This document shows positions 1 to 5,719 of a DNA stretch of 9,886 nt, one piece after another. Below the pieces are notes generated by a model, which was not told the DNA's origin, ran no database searches, and worked only from the letters and a program-made list of their open reading frames with translations. This DNA is from an uncultured Oscillospiraceae bacterium (lineage in GTDB: Bacteria > Bacillota > Clostridia > Oscillospirales > Oscillospiraceae): NCBI GenBank assembly GCA_944385775.1, contig CALWYM010000042.1, positions 1 to 9,886 on the forward strand, in the 5' to 3' direction. The translations under genes were made by a program, and so were the position numbers. Position 1 is the first letter of the stretch; every line of letters begins with the position of its first letter.

Positions 1-2
1 TG

Positions 3-1043
3 AGCTATGGTCTTTTGGAAAAACTTATCCGTCAGACTATTGAGGGAAATCCAGGTCCCGTAGTTTCCTTCACCTGGCACGGCGGTGAACCCACCCTTGC
101 CGGGCTGGACTTTTACAAAAAAGTGGTGGAGCTTCAGAAAAAATACCTGCCAAAGGGCTGGCAGGTATGGAATAATCTTCAGACAAACGGGCTTCTTTTA
201 AACGACAACTGGGCAAAATTTTTAAAAGAAAATCATTTTGACGTTGGCATAAGTATTGACGGCGACAGCGTTGTTCATAACAAGAACCGTCGTGACATAG
301 GCGGCAGCGGCACATATGACCGCGTTGTAGCCGCAATAAAGAGGCTTCAAAAGGTTGGTGTACAGCCTGATCTTCTTTGCACCGTAAATTCCTTTACTGT
401 GCAGCACCCTCTTGAAGTGTACCGTAGCTTAAGCAACCTTAATACCGGCTGGATTCAGTTTATCCCCATTGTGATTCCCTTGCCGGAGGGAGGTTTTGCA
501 TCTGAAAGCGTCAGTCCGGAAGATTACGGAAACTTTCTTGTTTCAGTTTTTGACAGCTGGGTTTCAAATGACCTTGGCAAAACGGACGTTCAGCTTTTTG
601 CGGAAACCGCGAAAATCCTTGCCGGTGGAAAACCAAGTCTTTGCACAATGAGTGAAACCTGTGGTCGGGTACTCATCGCAGAGGAGGACGGAAGCATATA
701 CGCCTGCGACCATTTTGTGGATAACGAACACCGCATCGGTAACCTTGCAAAGGACAGGCTTTCTTCCCTTGCCGGAAGCGAAAGCCAGCTTGAATTTGGA
801 AACAGGAAGAAAACTGCACTCACGTCTCAGTGCAGAGTTTGCCCCTATCTTAAGCTTTGCGGCGGAGGCTGCCTTAAGGACAGGTTCGCGCTGTCACGAG
901 ATGGAGAATCCGGTCAGTATTATCTTTGCCCAGGGCTTGAGAAGTTTTTCTCCTACGCTGTGCCGGTCCTTCAAAGGGTCATGTCCCTTAGCAGCAGTGG
1001 AAAAAAGCCTGATGAAATAATGAAGATTTTAAATGATACTTAA
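3..1043 (+). CDS. Anaerobic sulfatase-maturating enzyme (radical SAM/SPASM), 5' partial
   Basis: Family role: anSMEs use S-adenosylmethionine and [4Fe-4S] clusters to oxidise an active-site Cys or Ser of a sulfatase to formylglycine without oxygen. The reading frame is open to the window's left edge; a TTG at 15 is only an internal codon and 346 residues are visible. Seen: the GGEPTL motif with the following GLDFYKK block (about nt 80-125), SLQTNG-like NNLQTNG and GISIDGD blocks, and a C-terminal SPASM region with Cys codons at 642 and 660, then YACDHFV, CRVCPYLKLCGGGC and a late LCPG cysteine. The Asp codon at 708 aligns, from memory, with the proposed catalytic Asp of Clostridium perfringens anSME (YPCDFYV). 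The missing part, roughly 40 residues, should carry the CX3CX2C cluster motif. No sulfatase with a CxPxR motif lies in this window; the LTA-synthase-like protein at 7392-9236 has a Thr nucleophile and is not an expected substrate. A sister peptide-modifying SPASM enzyme is the alternative. Confidence 0.88.
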   Translation, partial: SYGLLEKLIRQTIEGNPGPVVSFTWHGGEPTLAGLDFYKKVVELQKKYLPKGWQVWNNLQTNGLLLNDNWAKFLKENHFDVGISIDGDSVVHNKNRRDIGGSGTYDRVVAAIKRLQKVGVQPDLLCTVNSFTVQHPLEVYRSLSNLNTGWIQFIPIVIPLPEGGFASESVSPEDYGNFLVSVFDSWVSNDLGKTDVQLFAETAKILAGGKPSLCTMSETCGRVLIAEEDGSIYACDHFVDNEHRIGNLAKDRLSSLAGSESQLEFGNRKKTALTSQCRVCPYLKLCGGGCLKDRFALSRDGESGQYYLCPGLEKFFSYAVPVLQRVMSLSSSGKKPDEIMKILNDT

Positions 1044-1045
1044 TT

Positions 1046-1076
1046 TTCGGGTCTCTTTATTGAGACCCGAATTTTT
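1046..1076 (+). terminator. Intrinsic terminator after the sulfatase maturase gene
   Basis: A perfect 10-bp stem (1046-1055 TTCGGGTCTC with 1062-1071 GAGACCCGAA), a six-base loop TTTATT and a TTTTT tract at 1072-1076 begin two bases after the stop codon. This separates the maturase transcript from tspO. Confidence 0.93.
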
Positions 1077-1135
1077 GTATGAAACTGACATCTCCTGCAT
1101 AAGCTACTATGGATAACTTACAAGGAGGTGCTTAT

Positions 1136-1600
1136 TTGAAAGATAAAAAGCTTTTTATAAAGTGTGTTCTCACTCCGCTTTTAAGTGGCGGAGCTATTGG
1201 ATATATCGCCACAAGCTCCGGAACATACAAGGATATGGTAAAGCCGCCGCTGTCTCCCCCTTCCTGGATTTTCCCCGTTGCGTGGTCAATTCTGTATATC
1301 CTTATGGGTATTGCGCTATACCTTATTCTGGTAAGCCCAATAAGCAAAGAAGAACGGTCCAAAATTAAGGCTGTTTTCGCTTCACAGCTTATTTTAAATT
1401 TACTGTGGTCCATTATCTTCTTTTCTTTCAAGGCATTTTACGCTGCGGTTTTGTGTCTTGCTGCCCTTATCGGATTTATAATTAAAACATATATTGAGTT
1501 TAAAAAATACGATGTCCGCAGCTCAAATTTGCTTATACCATATATTCTGTGGTGCATTTTTGCCCTTTATCTTAATATTGGAATTGCCATACTGAATTAA
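1136..1600 (+). CDS. tspO: TspO/MBR family membrane protein
   Basis: TspO (translocator protein, peripheral benzodiazepine receptor family) is a five-helix membrane protein that binds porphyrins; in bacteria it is linked to tetrapyrrole handling and stress signalling. The 154-residue product has the family length. Seen: five hydrophobic stretches (about residues 7-26, 43-66, 76-95, 98-117, 129-152), the family KPPLSPPSWIFPVAW block near residues 36-50, LNLLWSIIFF near 87-96, and PYILWCIFALYLN near 134-146. The start is chosen as TTG at 1136 because AAGGAGGTG (1122-1130) sits five bases upstream; an in-frame ATG at 1109 lies before that ribosome site and lacks its own. A possible weak promoter (CTGACA at 1085-1090, 17 bases, TATGGA) precedes it. 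It is flanked by terminators on both sides and so is monocistronic. The physiological ligand is not visible in the sequence. Confidence 0.93.
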   Translation: MKDKKLFIKCVLTPLLSGGAIGYIATSSGTYKDMVKPPLSPPSWIFPVAWSILYILMGIALYLILVSPISKEERSKIKAVFASQLILNLLWSIIFFSFKAFYAAVLCLAALIGFIIKTYIEFKKYDVRSSNLLIPYILWCIFALYLNIGIAILN

Positions 1601-1604
1601 CGTC

Positions 1605-1644
1605 AAAAGCCGAAGCGGTTTTCCGTTCCGGCTTTTAGTTTTTT
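1605..1644 (+). terminator. Intrinsic terminator after tspO
   Basis: Arms 1605-1618 and 1623-1636 pair over 14 positions with one A-C mismatch and one G-U wobble around a TTTT loop. A TTTTTT run at 1639-1644 and further Ts follow. It starts five bases after the tspO stop. Confidence 0.9.
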
Positions 1645-1675
1645 ATTTTCTCCATTTAATACGTCTTAATATAAC

Positions 1676-1696
1676 GCGAGGAAAACTTTTCCCCGC
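1676..1696. repeat. Near-perfect 21-bp dyad between tspO and the repressor gene
   Basis: GCGAGGAAAA-C-TTTTCCCCGC: ten-base arms with one mismatch (G-U in RNA read from the minus strand) about a single central base. It lies 15 bp beyond the repressor's stop codon. Neither strand shows a clean T run after it, so it is either a weak terminator for the minus-strand repressor or a protein-binding dyad. Confidence 0.5.
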
Positions 1697-1710
1697 TCTC
1701 CCCGTTTGTT

Positions 1711-2400
1711 TTATGAAATTACCTTTCCCACAACACGTAAATCGTCAAATTCGGAAACCTCAACAGGACTGTACGCACTGTTAAGCGAGACAAGCTTTGT
1801 GGAACCCTTTTCTCTTTGGAGTACCTTACAATATCCGCTTCCATTTAACAGGAATATGCCAATCTCACCGTTTTCCAGTGTCTGTCGCTGGCTCACATAG
1901 ACTGTTTCTCCGTTTTGAAATTTAGGACACATGCTGTCTCCCGATATTCTGACAGCAAAGGTCGCCTCGATGGGAACCTCCTCCCCAACCTCCATAAGCT
2001 CATAGCTGCTGCTGTCCAAAAATTGACCTGTACCAGCGGACACAGGTAAATCGTAAAGGGGTATTGTACGAACCACCGCAGCTGGCGCCTGTTTTACTGC
2101 CGTAAACTGAGAATCAAGACTTAACAGACGTGTATATTCATCAACACGGCGTCTTCCCACAGCGTTTAGACCGGAAAGCGCCGACGGCTTCCCCGCAAAT
2201 TCTGCCTGAACGTCCCTTACATCGTACAACACGCAAAGCTCTATAAACGCATCCGCATTTGGCTGCGTTCGCCCTGTCTCCCAGTTTGAGACGCTTCGCT
2301 GGGAGGCATCAATCCCTCTGGCAGACAAATACTCCGCAACCTGACTCTGCTTAAGCCCTCGCTCTTTCCTAAGCCTTGTAAGCACCTCGTGTACTCTCAT
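1711..2400 (-). CDS. LexA/CI-like repressor (XRE HTH plus S24 peptidase)
   Basis: A self-cleaving transcription repressor of the phage CI/HdiR kind. Residues 4-58 form an XRE-type helix-turn-helix (core KQSQVAEYL, then SVSNWETGRTQPNAD). Residues 110-229 form an S24 signal peptidase-like domain with the Ser nucleophile in GDSM (Ser156), the Lys general base in GYCKV (Lys192), and an Ala-Gly scissile pair at 122-123 in LPVSAGTG. Such proteins cut themselves when RecA filaments form on damaged DNA, releasing their operators. The start is ATG at 2400, preceded by AAAGGGG; an upstream TTG start at 2475 would place 25 residues across the promoter and lacks homology. The gene diverges from the 91-aa protein/Y-polymerase/YolD operon, which is its likely target. 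It differs from true LexA, whose N-terminal domain is a winged helix rather than an XRE fold. 229 residues is normal for this class. Confidence 0.92.
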   Translation of the reverse strand: MRVHEVLTRLRKERGLKQSQVAEYLSARGIDASQRSVSNWETGRTQPNADAFIELCVLYDVRDVQAEFAGKPSALSGLNAVGRRRVDEYTRLLSLDSQFTAVKQAPAAVVRTIPLYDLPVSAGTGQFLDSSSYELMEVGEEVPIEATFAVRISGDSMCPKFQNGETVYVSQRQTLENGEIGIFLLNGSGYCKVLQREKGSTKLVSLNSAYSPVEVSEFDDLRVVGKVIS

Positions 2401-2434
2401 GGCAATTCCCCTTTTACCGATTCTGCTTTTTATG

Positions 2435-2463
2435 ATTATAACACCTTTCCTCCTCAGGCGCAA
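2435..2463 (-). promoter_or_regulatory. Sigma-A-type promoter of the S24 repressor gene
   Basis: On the minus strand the -35 is TTGCGC (2463-2458), the spacer is 17 bases and the -10 is a consensus TATAAT (2440-2435). The start codon lies about 35 bases downstream of the -10. The -35 is weak and overlaps the LexA-box-like dyad. Confidence 0.75.
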
Positions 2464-2473
2464 CACTTGTTCC
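2460..2473. promoter_or_regulatory. Candidate SOS/LexA-type operator
   Basis: GCAACACTTGTTCC matches the Gram-positive SOS box core GAAC-N4-GTTC at seven of eight fixed positions (CAAC-ACTT-GTTC). It overlaps the -35 of the repressor promoter, a position that would allow auto-repression or LexA control. Only one copy is evident, and it is more than 30 bp upstream of the divergent promoter's -35, so control of the polymerase operon from this site is uncertain. Confidence 0.4.
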
Positions 2474-2506
2474 AATATTTTAGTAATTTTTTAAGTATTA
2501 TTTCTA

Positions 2507-2535
2507 TTGTATTCTTCAAAACGTAGTGATATAAT
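2507..2535 (+). promoter_or_regulatory. Promoter of the Y-polymerase operon
   Basis: TTGTAT (2507-2512), 17 bases, then consensus TATAAT (2530-2535), about 40 bases before the first start codon. The region around it (2473-2545) is very AT-rich. It mirrors the divergent repressor promoter with the same spacing. Confidence 0.78.
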
Positions 2536-2575
2536 TTTATTAACAGCATTAGCATTATTACAGAGGTATAAAGAA

Positions 2576-2851
2576 ATGGACAAAAGCAATAAGCGCATAT
2601 ATGTAAAAGTCACCTCCGATTTTGATACCACCGGCTATATGCAGCCCAGGTTCATCACATGGGAAGACGGACGTGTATTTCAGATAGACCAAATATGTGA
2701 TTTTCACCCTGCCCACACATCCGAAAAAGGTCCCTCAAGCGATTGCTATACCATTATTGTAAATGGTGAAAAGCGTGCTTTGTTTTTTGAACGTTCGGCG
2801 CCCCTTTTCCCAAACAGAATCGGAAGATGGTTTGTAAACATCGGTCAGTAA
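2576..2851 (+). CDS. Small unknown protein heading the Y-polymerase operon
   Basis: A 91-residue soluble protein with no signal peptide or membrane segment and no recognised catalytic motif. Visible blocks are KRIYVKVTSDFDTTGYMQP, FITWEDGRVFQIDQI and a C-terminal RALFFERS...GRWFVNIG, an alternating pattern suggesting an all-beta fold. I recall similar short proteins, with the ITWEDGR..EID..D and GRWFV signatures, beside clostridial UmuC-type polymerases, but know no demonstrated function. The start is ATG at 2576 with AGAGGT eight bases upstream; a longer frame beginning with TTG at 2507 is rejected because that TTG is the -35 hexamer. It is the first gene of the operon; its stop is 19 bases before the polymerase start. 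It may be an accessory or regulatory partner of the polymerase; this is inferred from position only. Confidence 0.82.
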   Translation: MDKSNKRIYVKVTSDFDTTGYMQPRFITWEDGRVFQIDQICDFHPAHTSEKGPSSDCYTIIVNGEKRALFFERSAPLFPNRIGRWFVNIGQ

Positions 2852-2870
2852 ACGGTTTAGGGAGGTTAAA

Positions 2871-4433
2871 ATGAACGATAAAGAACATCGCACATATATA
2901 GCCATTGATCTGAAAAGCTTTTACGCCTCTGTGGAGTGTATGGAGCGGCAGCTTAATCCGCTGACAACAAACCTTGTGGTCGCCGATTCCTCAAGGACTG
3001 ATAAAACCATCTGTCTTGCAGTGTCTCCCTCATTAAAAGCCTGGGGCATTCCCGGTCGTCCCCGCCTTTTTGAGGTAGTGCAAAAGGTTTCAGAGGTAAA
3101 CCGCCGCAGGCTGTCCGACTCTATCAAAAAATGTACGGCAGCAAAAAACGGCAGCGGAAAATATGTTTTTACAGGCTATTCCTTTGATGATGACGCACTG
3201 AAGAAAAATTTATCCCTTGGCGTGTCATATATAACAGCGCCACCGAGGATGAAACTTTATATGGACTATTCCTCAAAAATTTACGGCATATATCTTAAAT
3301 ATATTGCACCGGAGGATATACACGTTTACAGCATTGACGAGGTTTTTATAGACGCCACGCCATACCTTAAGCTTTACGGTATGGACGCCCACCAGCTTGC
3401 CATAACAATGATTCGTGAAATTCTTTATACCACCGGTATTACTGCCACCGCCGGAATAGGCACAAATCTATACCTTGCCAAGGTAGCCATGGATATTGTT
3501 GCAAAGCATACCGAGCCTGACGGTGACGGCGTCCGTATCGCCTTCCTTGACGAAATGGAATATCGCCGCCTGCTATGGTCCCACACTCCCATTACGGATT
3601 TCTGGCGTGTTGGTCCCGGCTACGCGAAAAGACTCCAAAGCGTTGGGCTTTATACAATGGGTGATATTGCACGGTGCTCGGTAGGGTCGGAGGATTCATT
3701 TCACAATGAGAGACTGCTTTACAAGCTTTTCGGCATAAATGCGGAACTTCTTATTGACCACGCCTGGGGCTGGGAGCCTGCCACCATTGCCGCCATAAAG
3801 GCATACAAGCCCGAAAATAACAGTATAGGCTCCGGTCAGGTACTGTCCACGCCATATTCCTATAAGAAAGCTAAAATCATAGTTAAGGAAATGACCGACC
3901 TTCTGGTTTTAGATTTAGTGGACAAAGGTCTTGTAACAGACCAGATGGTGCTTGGAATATCTTATGATAAAGACAGCCTTTCTTCCATAGGAGCACAGGA
4001 TTACAAAGGTGATATTGTCACTGACCGTTACGGTCGAAAAATCCCAAAGCATTCCCACGGCAGCATAAATCTTGGGCTTTACACCTCCAGCACAAAGCTG
4101 ATTATGGGGAAAATGACAGAGCTTTACGAAAAGGTCGTGAACCCGAAACTTCTAATAAGAAAGGTTTTCATAACGGCAAACCATGTAATATACGAGAAAA
4201 TGATACCTCAAAATTCTCAGTCTGAACAGCTTGACTTATTTACAGACTACAATGCCCTGGAAGCCGAGAGACTAAAGCGTAGTCAGCAGCTTATTCAGGA
4301 GAAAAATCTTCAGAAAGCTGTGCTGTCCATTAAAAAGCGGTACGGAAAAAATGCCATACTAAAGGGAATAAATTTTGAAGATGGTGCCACAACGATACAG
4401 CGAAACCGTCAGGTCGGCGGACACAACGCATAG
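2871..4433 (+). CDS. Y-family DNA polymerase (UmuC/UvrX-like, error-prone)
   Basis: A translesion polymerase expected to copy past damaged bases at the replication fork. The product has 520 residues, longer than UmuC or UvrX (about 420). Seen: the first catalytic motif IAIDLKSFYASVE with Asp13, the SIDEVFID motif with Asp156 and Glu157, the ATAGIGTNLYLAKVAMD palm/fingers block, and the helix-hairpin-helix-like FWRVGPGYAKRLQSVGLYTMGDIA thumb region (nt about 3598-3665). QLDLF at residues 453-457 is a canonical beta-clamp binding motif, followed by a basic tail ending RNRQVGGHNA. Extra length lies between residues about 80-125 (FTGYSFDDDALKKN..) and in the C-terminus, both as I recall from clostridial homologues. 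AGGGAGGT at 2859-2866 precedes the ATG. It is followed eight bases later by the YolD-like gene, the same pairing as uvrX-yolD in Bacillus. All metal-binding residues are present, so it should be active. Confidence 0.95.
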   Translation: MNDKEHRTYIAIDLKSFYASVECMERQLNPLTTNLVVADSSRTDKTICLAVSPSLKAWGIPGRPRLFEVVQKVSEVNRRRLSDSIKKCTAAKNGSGKYVFTGYSFDDDALKKNLSLGVSYITAPPRMKLYMDYSSKIYGIYLKYIAPEDIHVYSIDEVFIDATPYLKLYGMDAHQLAITMIREILYTTGITATAGIGTNLYLAKVAMDIVAKHTEPDGDGVRIAFLDEMEYRRLLWSHTPITDFWRVGPGYAKRLQSVGLYTMGDIARCSVGSEDSFHNERLLYKLFGINAELLIDHAWGWEPATIAAIKAYKPENNSIGSGQVLSTPYSYKKAKIIVKEMTDLLVLDLVDKGLVTDQMVLGISYDKDSLSSIGAQDYKGDIVTDRYGRKIPKHSHGSINLGLYTSSTKLIMGKMTELYEKVVNPKLLIRKVFITANHVIYEKMIPQNSQSEQLDLFTDYNALEAERLKRSQQLIQEKNLQKAVLSIKKRYGKNAILKGINFEDGATTIQRNRQVGGHNA

Positions 4434-4441
4434 GAGATACC

Positions 4442-4897
4442 ATGAAAAGAGAGAACGACGACTATACTGATATTATAAATCTTCCTCATCACGTGTCGGA
4501 AATCCACCCTCCCATGTCTCTTTATAACAGGGCGGCACAGTTTTCACCCTTTGCCGCTCTGACAGGCTATGAAGAACAGGTGGACGAGGTTGCAAGGTTT
4601 ACCCTCTGCCGTCCAGAGCTCGGTAGCGATGAAAAGGAACTTTTAAATGAAAAGCTCCGCATTTTGGAAAGCTGCCTTTGTGACACTCTCTCTGTCTCCG
4701 TAACATACTTTCTGCCAGATAAGCTTAAAAGCGGTGGAGCCTATATGGTTCACAGAGGAAAAGTCAAAAAAATTGATATATATTTAGAGAAACTTGTATT
4801 TTGTGATAAAAACGGCATATCCTCCCGTACGGAGATCCCATTTGACAGCATTATTTCAATAGAAAGCGATGTTTTCCAGCTGTACGGAATAACATAG
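4442..4897 (+). CDS. YolD-like protein
   Basis: A 151-residue YolD-like family protein. The diagnostic N-terminal block is present at residues 25-46 (MSLYNRAAQFSPFAALTGY, then EEQVDEV), followed by a region rich in charged residues and a C-terminal beta-rich half (GKVKKIDIYLEKLVF, then EIPFDSIISIES). The family is habitually encoded next to Y-family polymerases in Firmicutes and has been proposed to act like UmuD, but its biochemistry is not settled. The ribosome site AGGAG (4432-4436) overlaps the polymerase stop codon and the start is eight bases after that stop, implying translational coupling and a matched dose of the two proteins. No S24 cleavage motif is present here, unlike true UmuD; that domain sits in the divergent repressor. 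No clear terminator follows, so transcription may run on towards sigK. Confidence 0.9.
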   Translation: MKRENDDYTDIINLPHHVSEIHPPMSLYNRAAQFSPFAALTGYEEQVDEVARFTLCRPELGSDEKELLNEKLRILESCLCDTLSVSVTYFLPDKLKSGGAYMVHRGKVKKIDIYLEKLVFCDKNGISSRTEIPFDSIISIESDVFQLYGIT

Positions 4898-4933
4898 AAA
4901 TAATTAGGTTATAGGACAAATTTCCCGGAGAAT

Positions 4934-4972
4934 ATGATTAAACCACCAAGTAATCAGATGGTGGTGAATTAA
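4934..4972 (+). CDS. Possible 12-codon upstream ORF of sigK
   Basis: ATG at 4934 opens MIKPPSNQMVVN and ends in TAA at 4970-4972, which directly abuts the GTG start of sigK at 4973 in the same frame. GGAG (4927-4930) lies only three bases before the ATG, a short spacing. Ribosomes translating it would cross the hairpin at 4942-4965 and stop on the sigK start, which would favour coupled re-initiation. The peptide itself shows no recognisable function; it may be chance. Confidence 0.35.
   Translation: MIKPPSNQMVVN
4942..4965 (+). promoter_or_regulatory. Hairpin covering the sigK ribosome binding site
   Basis: ACCACCA (4942-4948) and TGGTGGT (4959-4965) form a perfect 7-bp stem with a ten-base loop. 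The only purine-rich sequence that could serve the GTG start, GGTGGTG at 4960-4966, is the 3' arm, so the folded RNA would hide it. Confidence 0.5.
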
Positions 4973-5671
4973 GTGTTATCTCCGTTTTTCGCACTGTTTC
5001 TTACTTTCCCCTTTCTTCTGCTCAGAGTAACAAAGAACGAGGGCTCCTTCCCCCGTCCTCTCTCCGCGGAAGACGAGCAAAAATACCTTGCCCTTGCAGC
5101 CCAGGGTGATGTTAGCGCAAGGGATATTCTTATTGAACACAATCTGCGGCTTGTAGCCCACATAATCAAGAAATACTATACCCAAACAAGCGACCAGGAC
5201 GATTTAATCTCCATAGGCACTATCGGTCTTATAAAAGGAATATCCACATATAACCCATCCAAAGGCGTACGACTTGCGACCTATGCCAGCAGATGTATTG
5301 AAAATGAGATTCTTATGCACTTTCGCACAATGAAAAAATCCGCCAATGACTTATCCCTCTCCGATTCCATTGACCAGGACAGCGAAGGCGGCAGCCTCTC
5401 TCTGATGGATGTAATCAGTGTGGAAGATAATATTTTTGAGGAGCTTACCAATTCGGAAATCTGCACCCTTCTGCGTCGCCATATAAAAACAGTTCTAACA
5501 GAAAGAGAGCGGAAAATTATCTCGCTGCGCTACGGGTTAAGTGGTTCAAAGCCACTCACCCAGCGCGAGGTGTCAGCCATGTGTGGCATTTCACGAAGCT
5601 ATGTGTCACGAATTGAAAAACGTGCCCTTGAAAAACTTCGTGACGAGCTTATAAAGGACGACATCATATAA
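4973..5671 (+). CDS. sigK: Sporulation sigma factor SigK with pro-region
   Basis: SigK directs late mother-cell transcription during spore formation. The product is 232 residues. Residues 1-20 are strongly hydrophobic (LSPFFALFLTFPFLLL), matching the membrane-binding pro-sequence of Bacillus pro-SigK, removed there by the SpoIVFB protease; the mature part begins near SFPRPLSAEDEQKY. Region 2 runs about 50-120 (LIEHNLRLVAHIIKKY, DDLISIGTIGLIKGI, LATYASRCIENEILMHFR) and region 4 about 172-226 with the helix-turn-helix LTQREVSAMCGISRSYVSRI. Start: GTG at 4973; the alignment needs the hydrophobic leader and no other start fits. The gene is continuous, with no skin-type insertion. An inhibitory hairpin and a tiny upstream ORF lie just before it. 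It sits downstream of the SOS-like operon with no clear terminator between (76 bases). Other Clostridia may lack the pro-region (C. difficile), so its presence here is informative. Confidence 0.94.
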   Translation: MLSPFFALFLTFPFLLLRVTKNEGSFPRPLSAEDEQKYLALAAQGDVSARDILIEHNLRLVAHIIKKYYTQTSDQDDLISIGTIGLIKGISTYNPSKGVRLATYASRCIENEILMHFRTMKKSANDLSLSDSIDQDSEGGSLSLMDVISVEDNIFEELTNSEICTLLRRHIKTVLTERERKIISLRYGLSGSKPLTQREVSAMCGISRSYVSRIEKRALEKLRDELIKDDII

Positions 5672-5719
5672 AAATACAGGCTGATTTCTATTTTTAACAG
5701 AAATCAGCCTGTATTTTTT
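5671..5719. terminator. Bidirectional terminator between sigK and the SDR gene
   Basis: A perfect 19-bp stem (5671-5689 with 5699-5717) with a nine-base loop. A T run (5714-5719) serves the + strand and an A run (5670-5675) gives the minus strand its U tract. The structure overlaps the last base of the sigK stop codon and the stop codon of the convergent SDR gene. Confidence 0.95.

Noticed and set aside
652..1020. 122-codon open frame inside the sulfatase maturase gene
   Set aside because: Out-of-frame shadow of a gene whose own frame carries all conserved motifs; no ribosome site or recognisable product.
1109..1135. ATG start of tspO at 1109
   Set aside because: The strong AAGGAGGTG lies after this ATG and is correctly spaced for TTG 1136.
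2401..2475. Longer N-terminus of the S24 repressor starting at TTG 2475
   Set aside because: It would translate through the promoter -10/-35, lacks a placed ribosome site and adds 25 residues without family similarity; ATG 2400 is preferred.
2507..2575. Upstream TTG start for the 91-aa protein
   Set aside because: The TTG is the -35 hexamer of the operon promoter, so it is upstream of the transcript.
4909..4938. SigE-type promoter for sigK (TTATAGG, 15 bases, AATATGAT)
   Set aside because: Spacing is plausible but only about half the consensus positions match in each element, too weak to annotate.
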